Assembly: GCF_012273015.1 (NCBI RefSeq)
Contig: NZ_CP050954.1
Location: forward strand, 1,054,001-1,118,000
DNA: 64,000 bases
Reading direction: 5' to 3'
Source of the DNA: Hymenobacter sp. BT18
Lineage (GTDB): Bacteria; Bacteroidota; Bacteroidia; Cytophagales; Hymenobacteraceae
The notes beneath the pieces are model-generated. The model did not search any database and was not told the DNA's origin. It saw only the letters and a program-made list of their open reading frames with translations. This document shows positions 49,853 to 59,098 of the stretch, piece after piece. Position numbers and translations under genes: made by a program. How positions within the stretch are numbered: the stretch's first letter is position 1; every line of letters begins with the position of its first letter.

Positions 49853-51724
49853 ATGCAAGCTGTTCATAATATCGCCGAAATCTGCGCGCGCCACGGCATC
49901 ACCGACGTGGTATTGTCGCCGGGTTCCCGGTGTGCCCCCCTCACCATTGCGTTTGCGCGTCACCCGGAAATTAAGGTCAGGACCGTGCCGGATGAACGGG
50001 CTGCCGCTTTCATTGGGCTTGGTCTGGCTCAGGCGCAAAAGCGGGCGGTGGCGCTGGTGTGCACCTCGGGCACCGCCGGCCTGAACTACGCGCCGGCGGT
50101 AGCAGAAGCCTACTTTCAGCAGATTCCGCTGGTGGTTTTCACCGCCGACCGCCCACCGGAATGGATTGATCAGCTCGATGGGCAAACCATCCGGCAGGCT
50201 GATTTGTACGGGGCCCACGCCAAAGGCTCGTTCCAGTTTCCCGCCGATACGTCCCATCCCGATGCCCTCTGGCACTCGGCCCGCCTTGTCTCGGAGGCCA
50301 TCGGGCTGGCCGAGCAGTTTCCGGCGGGGCCAGTGCAGGTGAATGTGCCCCTGCGGGAGCCTTTCTACCCCAAGCCCGGCGAAGAGCTGCAGTTCACCGC
50401 CGTGAAGGTAGCGCGTGAGGTGCCCGGCCGGCCCCAGCTGCCGGAGCCCGTGCGCCGGGAGTTGCAGAACGCCTTGCGAAGCACCACTCGGGTGCTGGTA
50501 GTGGCCGGCCAGCACCCGGCCGATACGGACCTGCTGCTGGCGCTGCGGCGGTTTGCCGCCGTCTGGCAGGTGCCCGTGGTGGGCGACGTTATTGCCAATC
50601 TGCACCTGCCCGCCGCTCCCGACTACGACCAGCGCCTGCGGCCCCTTGGGCGCCACGACGTATTTCTGGCCGTGCCGGAGCCGGGCCTGAAGGAAGCCCT
50701 GAAACCTGAGCTGCTCATCACCTTTGGCCAGTCGCTCATCTCCAAAGCCCTGAAGCTGTATTTGCGTAACGCCAAGCCTGCTCAGCACTGGCACATCCAG
50801 CCCAGCGGCGCGGTGGCCGACACGTTCCAGTCGCTGACCAAGGTACTGCGCGTGGAGCCCGTCGATTTCTTTACGGCCATGATGGCTGAAGAACCGGCGC
50901 CCACTGCCCCCACCGCCGGGGTGCCGGGTATGCTGGTGGCCCCGCCCGATGCTACCCGGGTGGCGCCGGCTCTGCACCCTGTGGGCCCGGCCCGGCTTAC
51001 GTGGCCTGCGCCGGGCGGGCAGCTAACCGAAGCCGAGGCCCAAACCAAAGCAGCGTACCTGAAACCGTGGCTAGCGGCGGAAAACTGGGCCAGCCGGTTT
51101 CTGCCGGATTTCCTGGCCCAGCCCAACCCGCCCTTCAACGAATTCTTGGCCATCTACCAGGCACTGCAGGGTTTGCCCGATGGCACGGCCCTACACCTGG
51201 CTAACAGCATGGCCGTGCGCTACGCCAACATCTTGGGGCTGCCGGCCGGGCGCACGGTGGAGGTGTTTGCTAACCGGGGCACCAGCGGCATCGATGGGTG
51301 TACCAGCACGGCGGTGGGTGCAGCCCTGGCGCAGCCTCACCGGCCGGTGGTGCTGCTAACCGGCGACGTGGCTTTTTTCTACGACCGGAATGCTTTCTGG
51401 CACAACTACCCGGTGCCCAACCTGCGCGTCATCCTGCTGAACAACCACGCCGGGGGCATCTTCCGGCTGATTGACGGGCCGCGCCAGCAACCGGAGCTGG
51501 AAGAATTTTTCGAGACGCGCCAACCGCTGACGGCTGCCAATACCGCCCGGGATTTTAACCTGCGCTACCTCACGGCCGGCACCTTTACCAAACTTGAATC
51601 GGTTTTACCGGTTTTCTTTGCACCCGAACACGGCGCCACCCTGCTGGAAATTACCACCGACAGCAAGACCAACGCTGCGTTCTTTGAACAATACCGGGCC
51701 GCGGTCCGAACTTCTTTTTCCTAA
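49853..51724 (+). CDS. menD: 2-succinyl-5-enolpyruvyl-6-hydroxy-3-cyclohexene-1-carboxylate synthase
   Basis: A ThDP-dependent enzyme that adds 2-oxoglutarate to isochorismate. The start [31 protein letters not shown] is typical, and the ThDP site is [13 protein letters not shown]...[10 protein letters not shown]. At 623 residues it is longer than usual; an Ala/Pro-rich insertion of about 45 residues (345-390, [11 protein letters not shown]...) appears to account for this. ATG 49853 is chosen. The TAA stop touches a tandem-unit inverted repeat that fills the gap to menB. Confidence 0.92.
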   Translation: MQAVHNIAEICARHGITDVVLSPGSRCAPLTIAFARHPEIKVRTVPDERAAAFIGLGLAQAQKRAVALVCTSGTAGLNYAPAVAEAYFQQIPLVVFTADRPPEWIDQLDGQTIRQADLYGAHAKGSFQFPADTSHPDALWHSARLVSEAIGLAEQFPAGPVQVNVPLREPFYPKPGEELQFTAVKVAREVPGRPQLPEPVRRELQNALRSTTRVLVVAGQHPADTDLLLALRRFAAVWQVPVVGDVIANLHLPAAPDYDQRLRPLGRHDVFLAVPEPGLKEALKPELLITFGQSLISKALKLYLRNAKPAQHWHIQPSGAVADTFQSLTKVLRVEPVDFFTAMMAEEPAPTAPTAGVPGMLVAPPDATRVAPALHPVGPARLTWPAPGGQLTEAEAQTKAAYLKPWLAAENWASRFLPDFLAQPNPPFNEFLAIYQALQGLPDGTALHLANSMAVRYANILGLPAGRTVEVFANRGTSGIDGCTSTAVGAALAQPHRPVVLLTGDVAFFYDRNAFWHNYPVPNLRVILLNNHAGGIFRLIDGPRQQPELEEFFETRQPLTAANTARDFNLRYLTAGTFTKLESVLPVFFAPEHGATLLEITTDSKTNAAFFEQYRAAVRTSFS

Positions 51725-51836
51725 ACCACCCTGCGCCTTCTGCGAAAACTTCGGCGCCTTCTGCGGGCTCAGTTCATACCAACGACCTAGCCCGCAGAGG
51801 ATGCCAGAGAAAACGCCGGTGACGCCGAAACCAACG
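51722..51836. repeat. Inverted repeat of CTTCTGCG-type units between menD and menB
   Basis: The left arm (51726-51772) starts next to the menD stop and has units like CGCCTTCTGCG. The right arm (about 51787-51836), read outward from menB, matches it at 14 of 17 positions near the centre (GGCATCCTCTGCGGGCT versus GGCGCCTTCTGCGGGCT) and more loosely beyond. The menB ATG follows 9 nt later. Confidence 0.6.
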
Positions 51837-51845
51837 CATTTACCT

Positions 51846-52658
51846 ATGACTTGGACTCCCATCAAGGAATTCCGCGAAATCCTCTTCACGCAGGCGGGCG
51901 GCATTGCCAAAATCAGCATCAACCGCCCGCAGGTGCACAACGCCTTCACGCCCCTCACGGTACAGGAGATGATTGAGGCTATGCACATCTGCCGCGACCG
52001 GACCGACATCGGGGTCATCATCCTTACGGGCGAGGGTGGCAAGGCCTTCTGCTCGGGCGGCGACCAGAGCGTGCGGGGCCACGGCGGCTACGTGGGCGAG
52101 GACACCGTGCCCCGCCTGAACGTGCTCGACCTGCAGAAGCTGATTCGCTCCATTCCCAAGCCCGTCATAGCCATGGTAGCCGGCTGGGCCATTGGCGGCG
52201 GCCACGTGCTCCACGTGGTCTGTGACCTGACCATTGCGGCCGACAATGCCCGCTTCGGCCAGACCGGCCCCAAAGTAGGCTCCTTCGACGGGGGCTTCGG
52301 CGCCTCGTACCTGGCGCGGGTGGTTGGCCAGAAAAAAGCCCGGGAAATCTGGTTTCTCTGCGACCAGTACGATGCCCAGGAAGCCCTCGATATGGGCCTG
52401 GTAAACAAGGTAGTGCCGCTCGATAAGCTGGAAGAAACGACGGTAACCTGGTGCCACAAAATTCTGGAAAAGAGCCCCCTGGCTTTGCGGATGCTCAAAT
52501 CTAGCTTTAATGCGGAACTGGACGGCCAGGCCGGCATTCAGGAGCTGGCGGGCAATGCCACCCTGCTGTACTACCTCTCGGAGGAAGCCAAAGAGGGCAA
52601 AAACGCCTTCATTGAGAAGCGCAAACCCGATTTCGATAAGTACCCGAAGTTTCCGTAA
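51846..52658 (+). CDS. menB: 1,4-dihydroxy-2-naphthoyl-CoA synthase
   Basis: A crotonase-fold enzyme that closes the second ring of the naphthoquinone from o-succinylbenzoyl-CoA. The 270 residues contain [32 protein letters not shown] (oxyanion/active loop), [18 protein letters not shown] and [19 protein letters not shown] 51846 ([14 protein letters not shown]) fits the family; a Met 15 codons upstream lies within the repeat. Same strand as menF and menD. A terminator follows. Confidence 0.93.
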   Translation: MTWTPIKEFREILFTQAGGIAKISINRPQVHNAFTPLTVQEMIEAMHICRDRTDIGVIILTGEGGKAFCSGGDQSVRGHGGYVGEDTVPRLNVLDLQKLIRSIPKPVIAMVAGWAIGGGHVLHVVCDLTIAADNARFGQTGPKVGSFDGGFGASYLARVVGQKKAREIWFLCDQYDAQEALDMGLVNKVVPLDKLEETTVTWCHKILEKSPLALRMLKSSFNAELDGQAGIQELAGNATLLYYLSEEAKEGKNAFIEKRKPDFDKYPKFP

Positions 52659-52689
52659 GCACGGCAGTACGCCCGCAAACTGTTAAAAT

Positions 52690-52720
52690 CGGCCCGCCCT
52701 TTGGTGCGGGCCGCTTTTTT
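52690..52720 (+). terminator. Rho-independent terminator after menB
   Basis: CGGCCCGC pairs with GCGGGCCG (8 nt loop) and is followed by CTTTTTT. It ends the menaquinone operon at menB. Confidence 0.85.
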
Positions 52721-52779
52721 AATTGGCTTTCCCCAACGGTGCTTATCTTGCTTAACCTTCACCTGCTGCTTGCAATACC

Positions 52780-53142
52780 ATGAAACTACTGCTGCTCTTT
52801 GCGCTGATGGCCTTTGCCACCCTTGCCAATGCCCAGGCTCAAAAGGCGGCGTCTGCTACGGTGGCAGCCGCACCCGACAAAGCCAAGCCTGTGCAGGTAG
52901 TAGAAGCCGCCTGCGGGCAGTGCCGGCTGGGCCTGCCAGGCAAAAGCTGCGACCTGGCTGTGCGCATCCAGGGCCAGGCCTATTTTGTGGATGGCACCGG
53001 TATCGACTCGCACGGCGACGCGCACGCGCAGGACGGGCTTTGCAACGCGGTGCGCCGGGCCGAGGTGCAGGGCGAGGTGGTGAATAACCGTTTTGTGGCT
53101 ACGTATTTCAGACTGCTGCCGGAAGCTGGAAAAGGTCAGTAG
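52780..53142 (+). CDS. DUF6370-like small secreted protein
   Basis: A 120-residue protein with a signal peptide (MKLLLLFALMAFATLANAQ) and a compact domain with EAACGQCRLGLPGKSCDLAVRIQGQAYFVDGTGIDSHGDAHAQDGLC. Three or four cysteines could form disulfides or hold metal. Family name by recollection of the CGQC...DLAVRI pattern. Separated from menB by a terminator, so not part of the operon. Confidence 0.7.
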   Translation: MKLLLLFALMAFATLANAQAQKAASATVAAAPDKAKPVQVVEAACGQCRLGLPGKSCDLAVRIQGQAYFVDGTGIDSHGDAHAQDGLCNAVRRAEVQGEVVNNRFVATYFRLLPEAGKGQ

Positions 53143-53319
53143 CCTTGCCTAAGCCTTGCTATGGCAGGCTATTTCTGAAGGCCACGGCTCATTTCAGCTG
53201 AACAGGCCGCTGGCTGATAAGCTGCCGCAGCAGGGCCAAGATTCCCCCCATCCTCGACAGCATACCAAGTAAAATGCCGTTGCCGTGGCGGGATAAAGCT
53301 CCTATCCTGCGGTAGCCGC

Positions 53320-53529
53320 TCAGAATATCGACCCGTACGCCTCACAGCCAGCGCACCAGCCGAAGAAGTTGCGCAGCCGCTCGTGCTTAGCCTCCTTCTT
53401 CAGGCGTTTGCGCCGGGCTTTTTCCTCTGCTAACTGCCGCAGGCAGGCTACTTTCTGAGTTGGGGAAGCCAGCGGCAGAAAAAGAAACGTCTTAACCGCG
53501 GTGAAAGGAGCAACAACAGTAGGTTTCAT
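53320..53529 (-). CDS. Small basic hypothetical protein
   Basis: A 69-residue open frame (MKPTVVAPFTAVKTFLFLPL...) with a hydrophobic N-terminus, a strongly basic helix (EEKARRKRLKKEAKHERL) and a Cys/Gly-containing C-terminus. A TAGCCTTTG sequence, close to the -7 consensus, lies eight bases before the ATG, which favours a real gene. Nothing else is annotated between 53143 and 53678. Confidence 0.45.
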   Translation of the reverse strand: MKPTVVAPFTAVKTFLFLPLASPTQKVACLRQLAEEKARRKRLKKEAKHERLRNFFGWCAGCEAYGSIF

Positions 53530-53678
53530 GGCGCGCAAAGGCTAGTGACGTAGCTTAAGATACGGTTTTACTGGCCTGAATGTCAAGCAGCACCATATTT
53601 TCTGACCGGCTACCCCCGCCATTCGTATGCAAGTCTGGTTATAGTTGAAAACCTTTGCCGCCCACCTTGGCTCATTTC

Positions 53679-54812
53679 ATGGCTGCTGACTCTTCCCTGC
53701 TTCCCGACTCGCTTTCCCTCAACGGCCGTACCTTCCACTACGCCGATATTCAGCAGTATCCGGCCCGGGCGCCCCAGGACCTGAATGGCTACGAAGCCCG
53801 CGTGCTGGACTTCTGCCGGCAGTGGCTGAATGGCGCCCAGGAGTTTGGCCTGCGCACCTCCGGCTCCACGGGCAAGCCCCAGCTCGTGACCATGAAGCGG
53901 CGGCAGCTGGAAGCATCGGCCCGCCGCACCGGCGACTATTTCGACCTGGGCCCGGGCGACCGGATGCTGGTGTGCCTGAACTGCGAGTTTGTTGGCGGGC
54001 TGATGATGCTGGTGCGTGGCTTCGAGCGGAATATGCACCTGACCATTGTGGAGCCCCACGCCGACCCTCTGGCCCTAGTGCCCGCCGCCGCTGATTTTGA
54101 CTTTGCTTCTTTTGTGCCTTTGCAGCTGCGGGCCGTGCTGGATGCCGGCCACGCCCCGCGCCTCAACCGCCTGAAGGGCCTTCTGGTGGGCGGCGCCGCC
54201 GTGGAGCGTAGCCTCGAAAAAGACCTGCAGCAGCTGCGAGTACCGGTGTACCTCACCTATGGCATGACGGAAACAGCTTCGCACATTGCCCTGCGGCGGC
54301 TAAACGGCCCCCAGCCCAGTTCCCGCTACCAGGTGCTGCCGGGCATAACTGTGGGCCAGGATGCGCGCGGCTGCCTCACGGTGCGCGCCGATGTCACGCT
54401 GGATCAGCTTATCACCACCAACGACCGGGTGCAACTACTGGATGCGCACTCCTTTGAGTGGCTGGGCCGGGTTGATTTCGTGATTAACAGCGGCGGGGTA
54501 AAGGTGCAGGCCGAGAAGGTAGAGCAGGTATTGGAGGTGACGCTCACGGAGCTCAACCTGCCTCGCCGCGCCTTCGTGGCCGGCCGCCCCGATGCGCGCC
54601 TGGGCGAGCAGGTAACCGCATTTCTGGAAGGCAAACCCCTTACACCGGCCCAGGAGCACCGCGTGCAAGCCCTGCTGGCAGAGCGCCTCGACAAGTACGA
54701 GCGGCCACGCGCTTTCGTGTACGTGCCGCAGTTCCGGACCACAGCCTCCGGCAAGCTTGACCGCCTCACCACGGTACGCTCCCTGGCCCCCGCGCCGCCG
54801 GCCGGCCGCTGA
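53679..54812 (+). CDS. menE: o-Succinylbenzoyl-CoA ligase (AMP-binding)
   Basis: A 377-residue adenylate-forming enzyme that activates o-succinylbenzoate with ATP and CoA in the menaquinone pathway. The P-loop RTSGSTGKPQLV, the later YLTYGMTETASHIA and the C-terminal GRVDFVINSGGVKV / TASGKLDR motifs are present; MenE is one of the short members of this superfamily, consistent with its size. Placement after menB supports the identity. ATG 53679 is chosen; AACCTTTG at 53650-53657 is a plausible -7 element. Confidence 0.87.
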   Translation: MAADSSLLPDSLSLNGRTFHYADIQQYPARAPQDLNGYEARVLDFCRQWLNGAQEFGLRTSGSTGKPQLVTMKRRQLEASARRTGDYFDLGPGDRMLVCLNCEFVGGLMMLVRGFERNMHLTIVEPHADPLALVPAAADFDFASFVPLQLRAVLDAGHAPRLNRLKGLLVGGAAVERSLEKDLQQLRVPVYLTYGMTETASHIALRRLNGPQPSSRYQVLPGITVGQDARGCLTVRADVTLDQLITTNDRVQLLDAHSFEWLGRVDFVINSGGVKVQAEKVEQVLEVTLTELNLPRRAFVAGRPDARLGEQVTAFLEGKPLTPAQEHRVQALLAERLDKYERPRAFVYVPQFRTTASGKLDRLTTVRSLAPAPPAGR

Positions 54813-54891
54813 GGTTGTTTTCGGGGGGCGGATTGCGTTGCTTTGCGGTTAGCTAGTGGTCTGACTAGCCGATTGTTTCATTCCCTCCCCT

Positions 54892-57051
54892 ATGTCCCGT
54901 TCGCTTTTTCCGGCTGCGGCCCTGCTGCTGGCCGCCCAGCTTAGCGGCTGCGCCAGCTCCACCCCGGCCACTGTAAGCTCTGCCACCCCACCCGCCGAAG
55001 CCACGGCCTCCACGATGGCTACCCCTGCCGCGGCTGCCCCGGCTACCCCGGCAGCCCCAGCCGCCGAGCCTTTTCAGGTAGTAAGCGAACAGTTTGCCGA
55101 CCTGCGCATCCTGCGCTACGAAGTTCCCGGCTTTGAGGCCCTGGAACCTAAGCAGAAAGAGCTGCTGTACTACTTGTACGAGGCGGCCCTGAGTGGGCGC
55201 GACATCATCTACGACCAGAACTACAGCCAGAACCTGCGGGTGCGCCGCACCCTGGAGGCCCTCTGGGAGACCAACCAGGCCCGCCGCGCCGCTACCACCA
55301 ATACCCAGCAGGTAGAGCAGGCCCAGCAGTTCAACACCTACGCCAAGCGCGTGTGGTTTTCCAACGGCATCCATCATCACTATTCCACCCGCAAGCTGCT
55401 GCCCGAGTTTACGCCGGCTTACTTCAAAGAGCTGGTGCTAAGTGCGCCGGAGCGCAGCCTGCCTTTACTATCCGGCGAAACGGTAGCGCAGTTTGTGGCC
55501 ACCATGACGCCCGTGCTGTTCGACCCCAACGTAGCGGCCAAGCGCGTAAATCAGGAAGCGGGCAAAGATCTGCTCACAACTTCGGCCAACAACTACTACC
55601 AGGGCGTGACCCAGGCCGAAGCCGAAGCGTACTACGCCAAGAAAATCGATAAAAACGACCAGCGCCCCATTTCCTACGGCCTCAACTCGCGGTTGGTGAA
55701 AGATAAGCAGGGCAACATCGTGGAGCAGCCCTGGAAAGTGGGCGGCCTCTACGGTGAGTCCCTCACGCAGGTGGCGTTCTGGCTGAACAAGGCCCTGGAC
55801 GTGGCCGAAACGCCCGAGCAGCGCGCCGCCCTCACCAAGCTCATTCAGTACTACAGCACCGGCGACCTGAAGCTCTGGGATGAATACAACATTGCCTGGG
55901 TCCATGACACGAACTCGGATACGGACGTGGTGAACGGCTTTATCGAGGTGTATGGCGACCCGCTGGGTTACCGTGCCGCCTACGAGTCGGTCGTGTCGTT
56001 CAAGGATGTGGAGGCTACCAAGCGCATCAAGACCATCGGCGACCAGGCACAGTGGTTCGAGAATCACTCCCCTATTAAAGCCGAGCACCGCAAGAAAAAC
56101 GTGGTGGGCATCACGGCCAAGGTGATTACGACGGTAGTGGAATCGGGCGACGCGGCCCCCGCCACGCCCATCGGCATCAACCTGCCCAACGCCACCTGGA
56201 TTCGTAAGGAGCACGGCTCGAAGTCGGTAAACCTGGGCAACATTGTGGAGGCCTACGACCGCGCTTCGGCCGGCGGCATGCTCGACGAGTTTGCCTTTGA
56301 TGAGGCCGAGAAAAAGCGCGCCCGGCAGTACGGTGCCCTGGCCGGCAAGCTGCACACCGACATGCACGAGGTAATCGGGCACGCTTCGGGGCAGATCAAC
56401 AAGGGTGTGGGTACCACCAAGGAAACGCTGAAAAACTACGCCTCCGCCATTGAAGAAGGCCGCGCCGACCTCGTCGCCCTCTATTATCTGATGGACGACA
56501 AGCTGGTGCAGCTGGGCGTGATGCCGAGCCTGGAAGTAGGCAAGGCAGAATACGACAGCTACATCCGCGGCGGCCTGATGACCCAGCTGGTGCGCCTGCA
56601 GCCCGGCGAAACCGTGGAGGAGGCCCACATGCGCAACCGCCAGATGGTAGCCAAATGGGTGTTTGAGAAAGGCAAGAAGGACAAGGTGATTGAGCAAGTC
56701 ACGCGCGACGGCAAAACCTTCTTCCACATCAACGACTACCAGAAGCTGCGCAATCTGTTTGGGCAGCTGCTGCGCGAAACCCAGCGCATCACGAGCGAGG
56801 GTGACTTCAACGCGGCTAAAAACCTGATTGAAACCTACGGCGTGAAAGTAGATGCCGACTTGCACAAGCAGGTGCTGGCCCGCTATCAGAAGCTGGGCAT
56901 TGCGCCCTACGCCGGCTTTATTCAGCCCAAGCTGGTGCCCGTGGAGCAGGAAGGCAAAATCATTGACGTAAAAGTGGAATATCCCACCGACTTTGCCCAG
57001 CAGATGCTGGAGTACGGGCGTAAGTATTCGTTCCTGCCGCATGTGAACTAG
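54892..57051 (+). CDS. Dipeptidyl peptidase III-like zinc peptidase (M49), lipoprotein
   Basis: A 719-residue lipoprotein (lipobox LSGC, Cys20, then an Ala/Pro/Thr spacer) with the M49 zinc motif HEVIGH (492-497, consensus HExxGH) and the second motif EEGRAD near 521. DPP III removes dipeptides from the N-terminus of short peptides. Lipid anchoring and export are unusual for the classical cytosolic enzyme but common in Bacteroidota. ATG 54892 is the start. Confidence 0.9.
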   Translation: MSRSLFPAAALLLAAQLSGCASSTPATVSSATPPAEATASTMATPAAAAPATPAAPAAEPFQVVSEQFADLRILRYEVPGFEALEPKQKELLYYLYEAALSGRDIIYDQNYSQNLRVRRTLEALWETNQARRAATTNTQQVEQAQQFNTYAKRVWFSNGIHHHYSTRKLLPEFTPAYFKELVLSAPERSLPLLSGETVAQFVATMTPVLFDPNVAAKRVNQEAGKDLLTTSANNYYQGVTQAEAEAYYAKKIDKNDQRPISYGLNSRLVKDKQGNIVEQPWKVGGLYGESLTQVAFWLNKALDVAETPEQRAALTKLIQYYSTGDLKLWDEYNIAWVHDTNSDTDVVNGFIEVYGDPLGYRAAYESVVSFKDVEATKRIKTIGDQAQWFENHSPIKAEHRKKNVVGITAKVITTVVESGDAAPATPIGINLPNATWIRKEHGSKSVNLGNIVEAYDRASAGGMLDEFAFDEAEKKRARQYGALAGKLHTDMHEVIGHASGQINKGVGTTKETLKNYASAIEEGRADLVALYYLMDDKLVQLGVMPSLEVGKAEYDSYIRGGLMTQLVRLQPGETVEEAHMRNRQMVAKWVFEKGKKDKVIEQVTRDGKTFFHINDYQKLRNLFGQLLRETQRITSEGDFNAAKNLIETYGVKVDADLHKQVLARYQKLGIAPYAGFIQPKLVPVEQEGKIIDVKVEYPTDFAQQMLEYGRKYSFLPHVN

Positions 57052-57111
57052 CGCGTTGCGCAGTAACTTGTTGAGAAGCCGGCTGGGGAAGGGAATGGGG
57101 CACGCAACGCC

Positions 57112-57119
57112 TACCTTTT
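57112..57119 (+). promoter_or_regulatory. -7-like element of the small secreted protein gene
   Basis: TACCTTTT, one base off TAnnTTTG, 43 nt before ATG 57163. Confidence 0.35.
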
Positions 57120-57162
57120 CAGCCGGCTTCTCTTTTTCTCACCAGACCCTTGCTCACTTCCC

Positions 57163-57540
57163 ATGAAACGTAATTTCCTCCTGATCTTTCTCCTGGCTCT
57201 TTGCTGCTGGGCTGGCCGCGCCCAAGCCCAAACCCTGGATGCCAAACGCTTCGAGTACTGCGAGCTGCTCACCACCGACAACCTGTTTGCGCCCGATGCC
57301 AAAGGCCGCGGGGGGGATATTTTCGTGGATTTCGGCTACGGATTCGAGAAGCTGGGCGGCGGGTCCCTGTCGCAGCGGGAAGCCGGCAAGCTGCAGGTAT
57401 TTGCTACCCACGTCAGTGCCCTCACCTACATGGGCAAGCTGGGCTGGGAGGTCGTGCAGATGTACCAGCAGCCCAAGCCCAGCGCCAAAGACAATGCCCC
57501 TACCATCTTCGTGCTGCGCCGCCCGGCCCGGGGCAACTGA
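57163..57540 (+). CDS. Small secreted protein of unknown function
   Basis: A 125-residue protein with a signal peptide (MKRNFLLIFLLALCCWAGRAQAQ) and a compact domain containing VSALTYMGKLGWEVVQMYQQ, similar to DUF4177-like sequences, though not a secure match. The TGA stop is the first triplet of the inverted repeat that follows. Confidence 0.65.
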   Translation: MKRNFLLIFLLALCCWAGRAQAQTLDAKRFEYCELLTTDNLFAPDAKGRGGDIFVDFGYGFEKLGGGSLSQREAGKLQVFATHVSALTYMGKLGWEVVQMYQQPKPSAKDNAPTIFVLRRPARGN

Positions 57541-57795
57541 AGCTAATGTGATAATGTGGAAGAATGTGCTCATGTGCTCATGACGAGGCGAAGCGACGCA
57601 ATCCGTTCTGTACAGCACCGACCCATTTTTCTACCAGAAAGCCCCTGACGTCCGTACGTACGTACATCAGGGGCTTTTCACATCTCAGAGCTTGGTGCAT
57701 TGCTTCTCCGTGCTTCCTCGCCACGATGCGAATCAATGGCACTTCAGCACATTTTCACATTCCTCCACATCAGCACATTACCCACATTAATCTCA
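57538..57795. repeat. Nested inverted repeat of TAATGTG units between two convergent genes
   Basis: Outer arms (57538-57582 and 57738-57795) start in the stop codons of both convergent genes and carry 8-nt TAATGTGn-type units. Inner arms share CGAGG..GAAGC..GCAAT-like segments (about 57583-57606 and 57700-57735). In the centre is a terminator hairpin. No open frame is enclosed. About 258 bp in all. Confidence 0.75.
57638..57678. terminator. Terminator hairpin at the centre of the 57.5-kb repeat
   Basis: AAAGCCCCTGA pairs with TCAGGGGCTTT around an 18-nt loop and is followed by TTTT-like sequence. Confidence 0.75.
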
Positions 57796-58464
57796 GAGTC
57801 CTTGCTGGGAAAACAGGCGCTGGCGGCCGCGCACAATCTTGTATAAGTCGCCGAGAAAAAGCTTCACGCGGCCGAAGAAGATAGGGCCGTTCAGCTCGCT
57901 TTCCAGCGCATTATCTTGAAACAGCATCTGCCGGTAGCCCCCGCCCGCGCCCAGCCCTACCCATCGGAAAATGCGCACGTGCCCGGCCACCGAAGGCTCC
58001 AGGATGTAAATCAGCTGCTTGGGGGTGCGCTCCACCTGGCCGTCGGGTTTTTCGTAGCGGGCGTAGTAGCGGCCTATACCCAGTTGAGTGGGGGTGCTCA
58101 GCTCCCAGCGCGGCGTGCCCACCACCACGTATTCGCCGTAGGCCGCTACGTAGCGAAAGCGCAGCTCGTCGCGGGTGCCGGGGGGCAGATAGGACGGCAG
58201 CGCCACGTCGGTCGGTACCCCGTCGGAGAGCAGGTAAATGCCTAGGCCGGTGCGCAGGCGCCCACGCCACTCTATTCCGGCTTTCAGGCCATTGATGCCT
58301 ACAATACCGCCATTAAGCAAGGAATACCGCTGGTCGAACTGAAACACGACGCGCCGGTGCGACTGGCGCACCCGGCTGGTATCGGGGGGAGTTTCGGCGG
58401 CCGCCGGTCCGGCTCCTCCTGCCCATAGTACCCAAAGCAAACTACTCCCAAGCAGCACTTTCAT
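57793..58464 (-). CDS. Exported protein of unknown function, possible beta-barrel
   Basis: A 223-residue protein with signal peptide MKVLLGSSLLWVLWAGGAGPAAAE and many alternating short strands with aromatic/basic residues (FQFDQRYSLLNGGIVGINGLKAGIEWRGRLRTGLGIYLL). The sequence suggests an outer-membrane barrel, but without a family match. ATG 58464 is preceded by TTG-22 nt-TACCTTTG-6 nt, the best-formed promoter of the window. Confidence 0.68.
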   Translation of the reverse strand: MKVLLGSSLLWVLWAGGAGPAAAETPPDTSRVRQSHRRVVFQFDQRYSLLNGGIVGINGLKAGIEWRGRLRTGLGIYLLSDGVPTDVALPSYLPPGTRDELRFRYVAAYGEYVVVGTPRWELSTPTQLGIGRYYARYEKPDGQVERTPKQLIYILEPSVAGHVRIFRWVGLGAGGGYRQMLFQDNALESELNGPIFFGRVKLFLGDLYKIVRGRQRLFSQQGL

Positions 58465-58470
58465 ACGGAG

Positions 58471-58502
58471 CAAAGGTAAGCAGTAGTGCCTGAGGCATTG
58501 CA
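58471..58502 (-). promoter_or_regulatory. Promoter with -7 element six bases before the start codon
   Basis: On the minus strand TTG, a 22-nt spacer, TACCTTTG (plus positions 58471-58478), then CTCCGT and ATG. Predicted transcript start lies at or near the ATG. Confidence 0.6.
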
Positions 58503-58633
58503 ACGCCCCACCAACGCCTCGCCCGGGAGTTCTGCCGGTTTACCCCGGCCGGTTGCGGGTTCGCCCCGCTTGCGCTGGCAACCGGCCGGCCTACCTCCTA
58601 GCTTTACCTCATCATCTACGTAGCCCCCTTGCC

Positions 58634-59086
58634 ATGACTCTTACCCCAGAAACGCTGTTTTCGGTCGCCAATACCGCCGTGCTACCGGCCTGGCTGCTGC
58701 TCCTGCTTGCTCCGCAGTGGGCCGTAACGCGCCGCCTCGTGCGCAGTGGGTTGTGGCCCCTGCTGCTCGCCGCTCTCTACGCCGCCCTGCTCATCGGGCA
58801 CTACCTGGGGGCACAGGCCACGGAAGGCAGCTTCAGCACCCTGGGCGGCGTGGCGGCTCTTTTTCAGGACCCGTGGGCCCTTACCGCGGGCTGGGTGCAC
58901 TACCTCTGCTTTGATTTGTGCGTGGGCATCTGGGAAGTGCAGGACGCTGAGCAACGCCAGCTGCCGTGGTACGTGCGGGTGCCGTGTCTGCTGCTCACGT
59001 TTCTGGTCGGCCCCATTGGCTTTTTGCTGTACGCCATTCTGCGCCGCGCCTTTCCCGCTGCTTTACCCGCTTCTCAATCCCGCTAA
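58634..59086 (+). CDS. ABA4-like family (DUF4281) membrane protein
   Basis: A 150-residue protein with four hydrophobic helices and the ABA4 pattern ... FSTLGGVAALFQDPWALTAGWVHYLCFDLCVGIWEVQDAE, with conserved acidic/His residues in helix 3. In plants ABA4 acts in neoxanthin synthesis, so a carotenoid-linked role is possible but not shown. ATG 58634 is used. The next membrane-protein gene starts 12 nt later, so the two form an operon. Confidence 0.8.
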   Translation: MTLTPETLFSVANTAVLPAWLLLLLAPQWAVTRRLVRSGLWPLLLAALYAALLIGHYLGAQATEGSFSTLGGVAALFQDPWALTAGWVHYLCFDLCVGIWEVQDAEQRQLPWYVRVPCLLLTFLVGPIGFLLYAILRRAFPAALPASQSR

Positions 59087-59098
59087 CCCTTTCCTGCT

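Noticed and set aside
55468-57042. 524-residue open frame antisense to the M49 peptidase
   Set aside because: Same reason; the sense frame has the zinc motif, signal sequence and full domain length.
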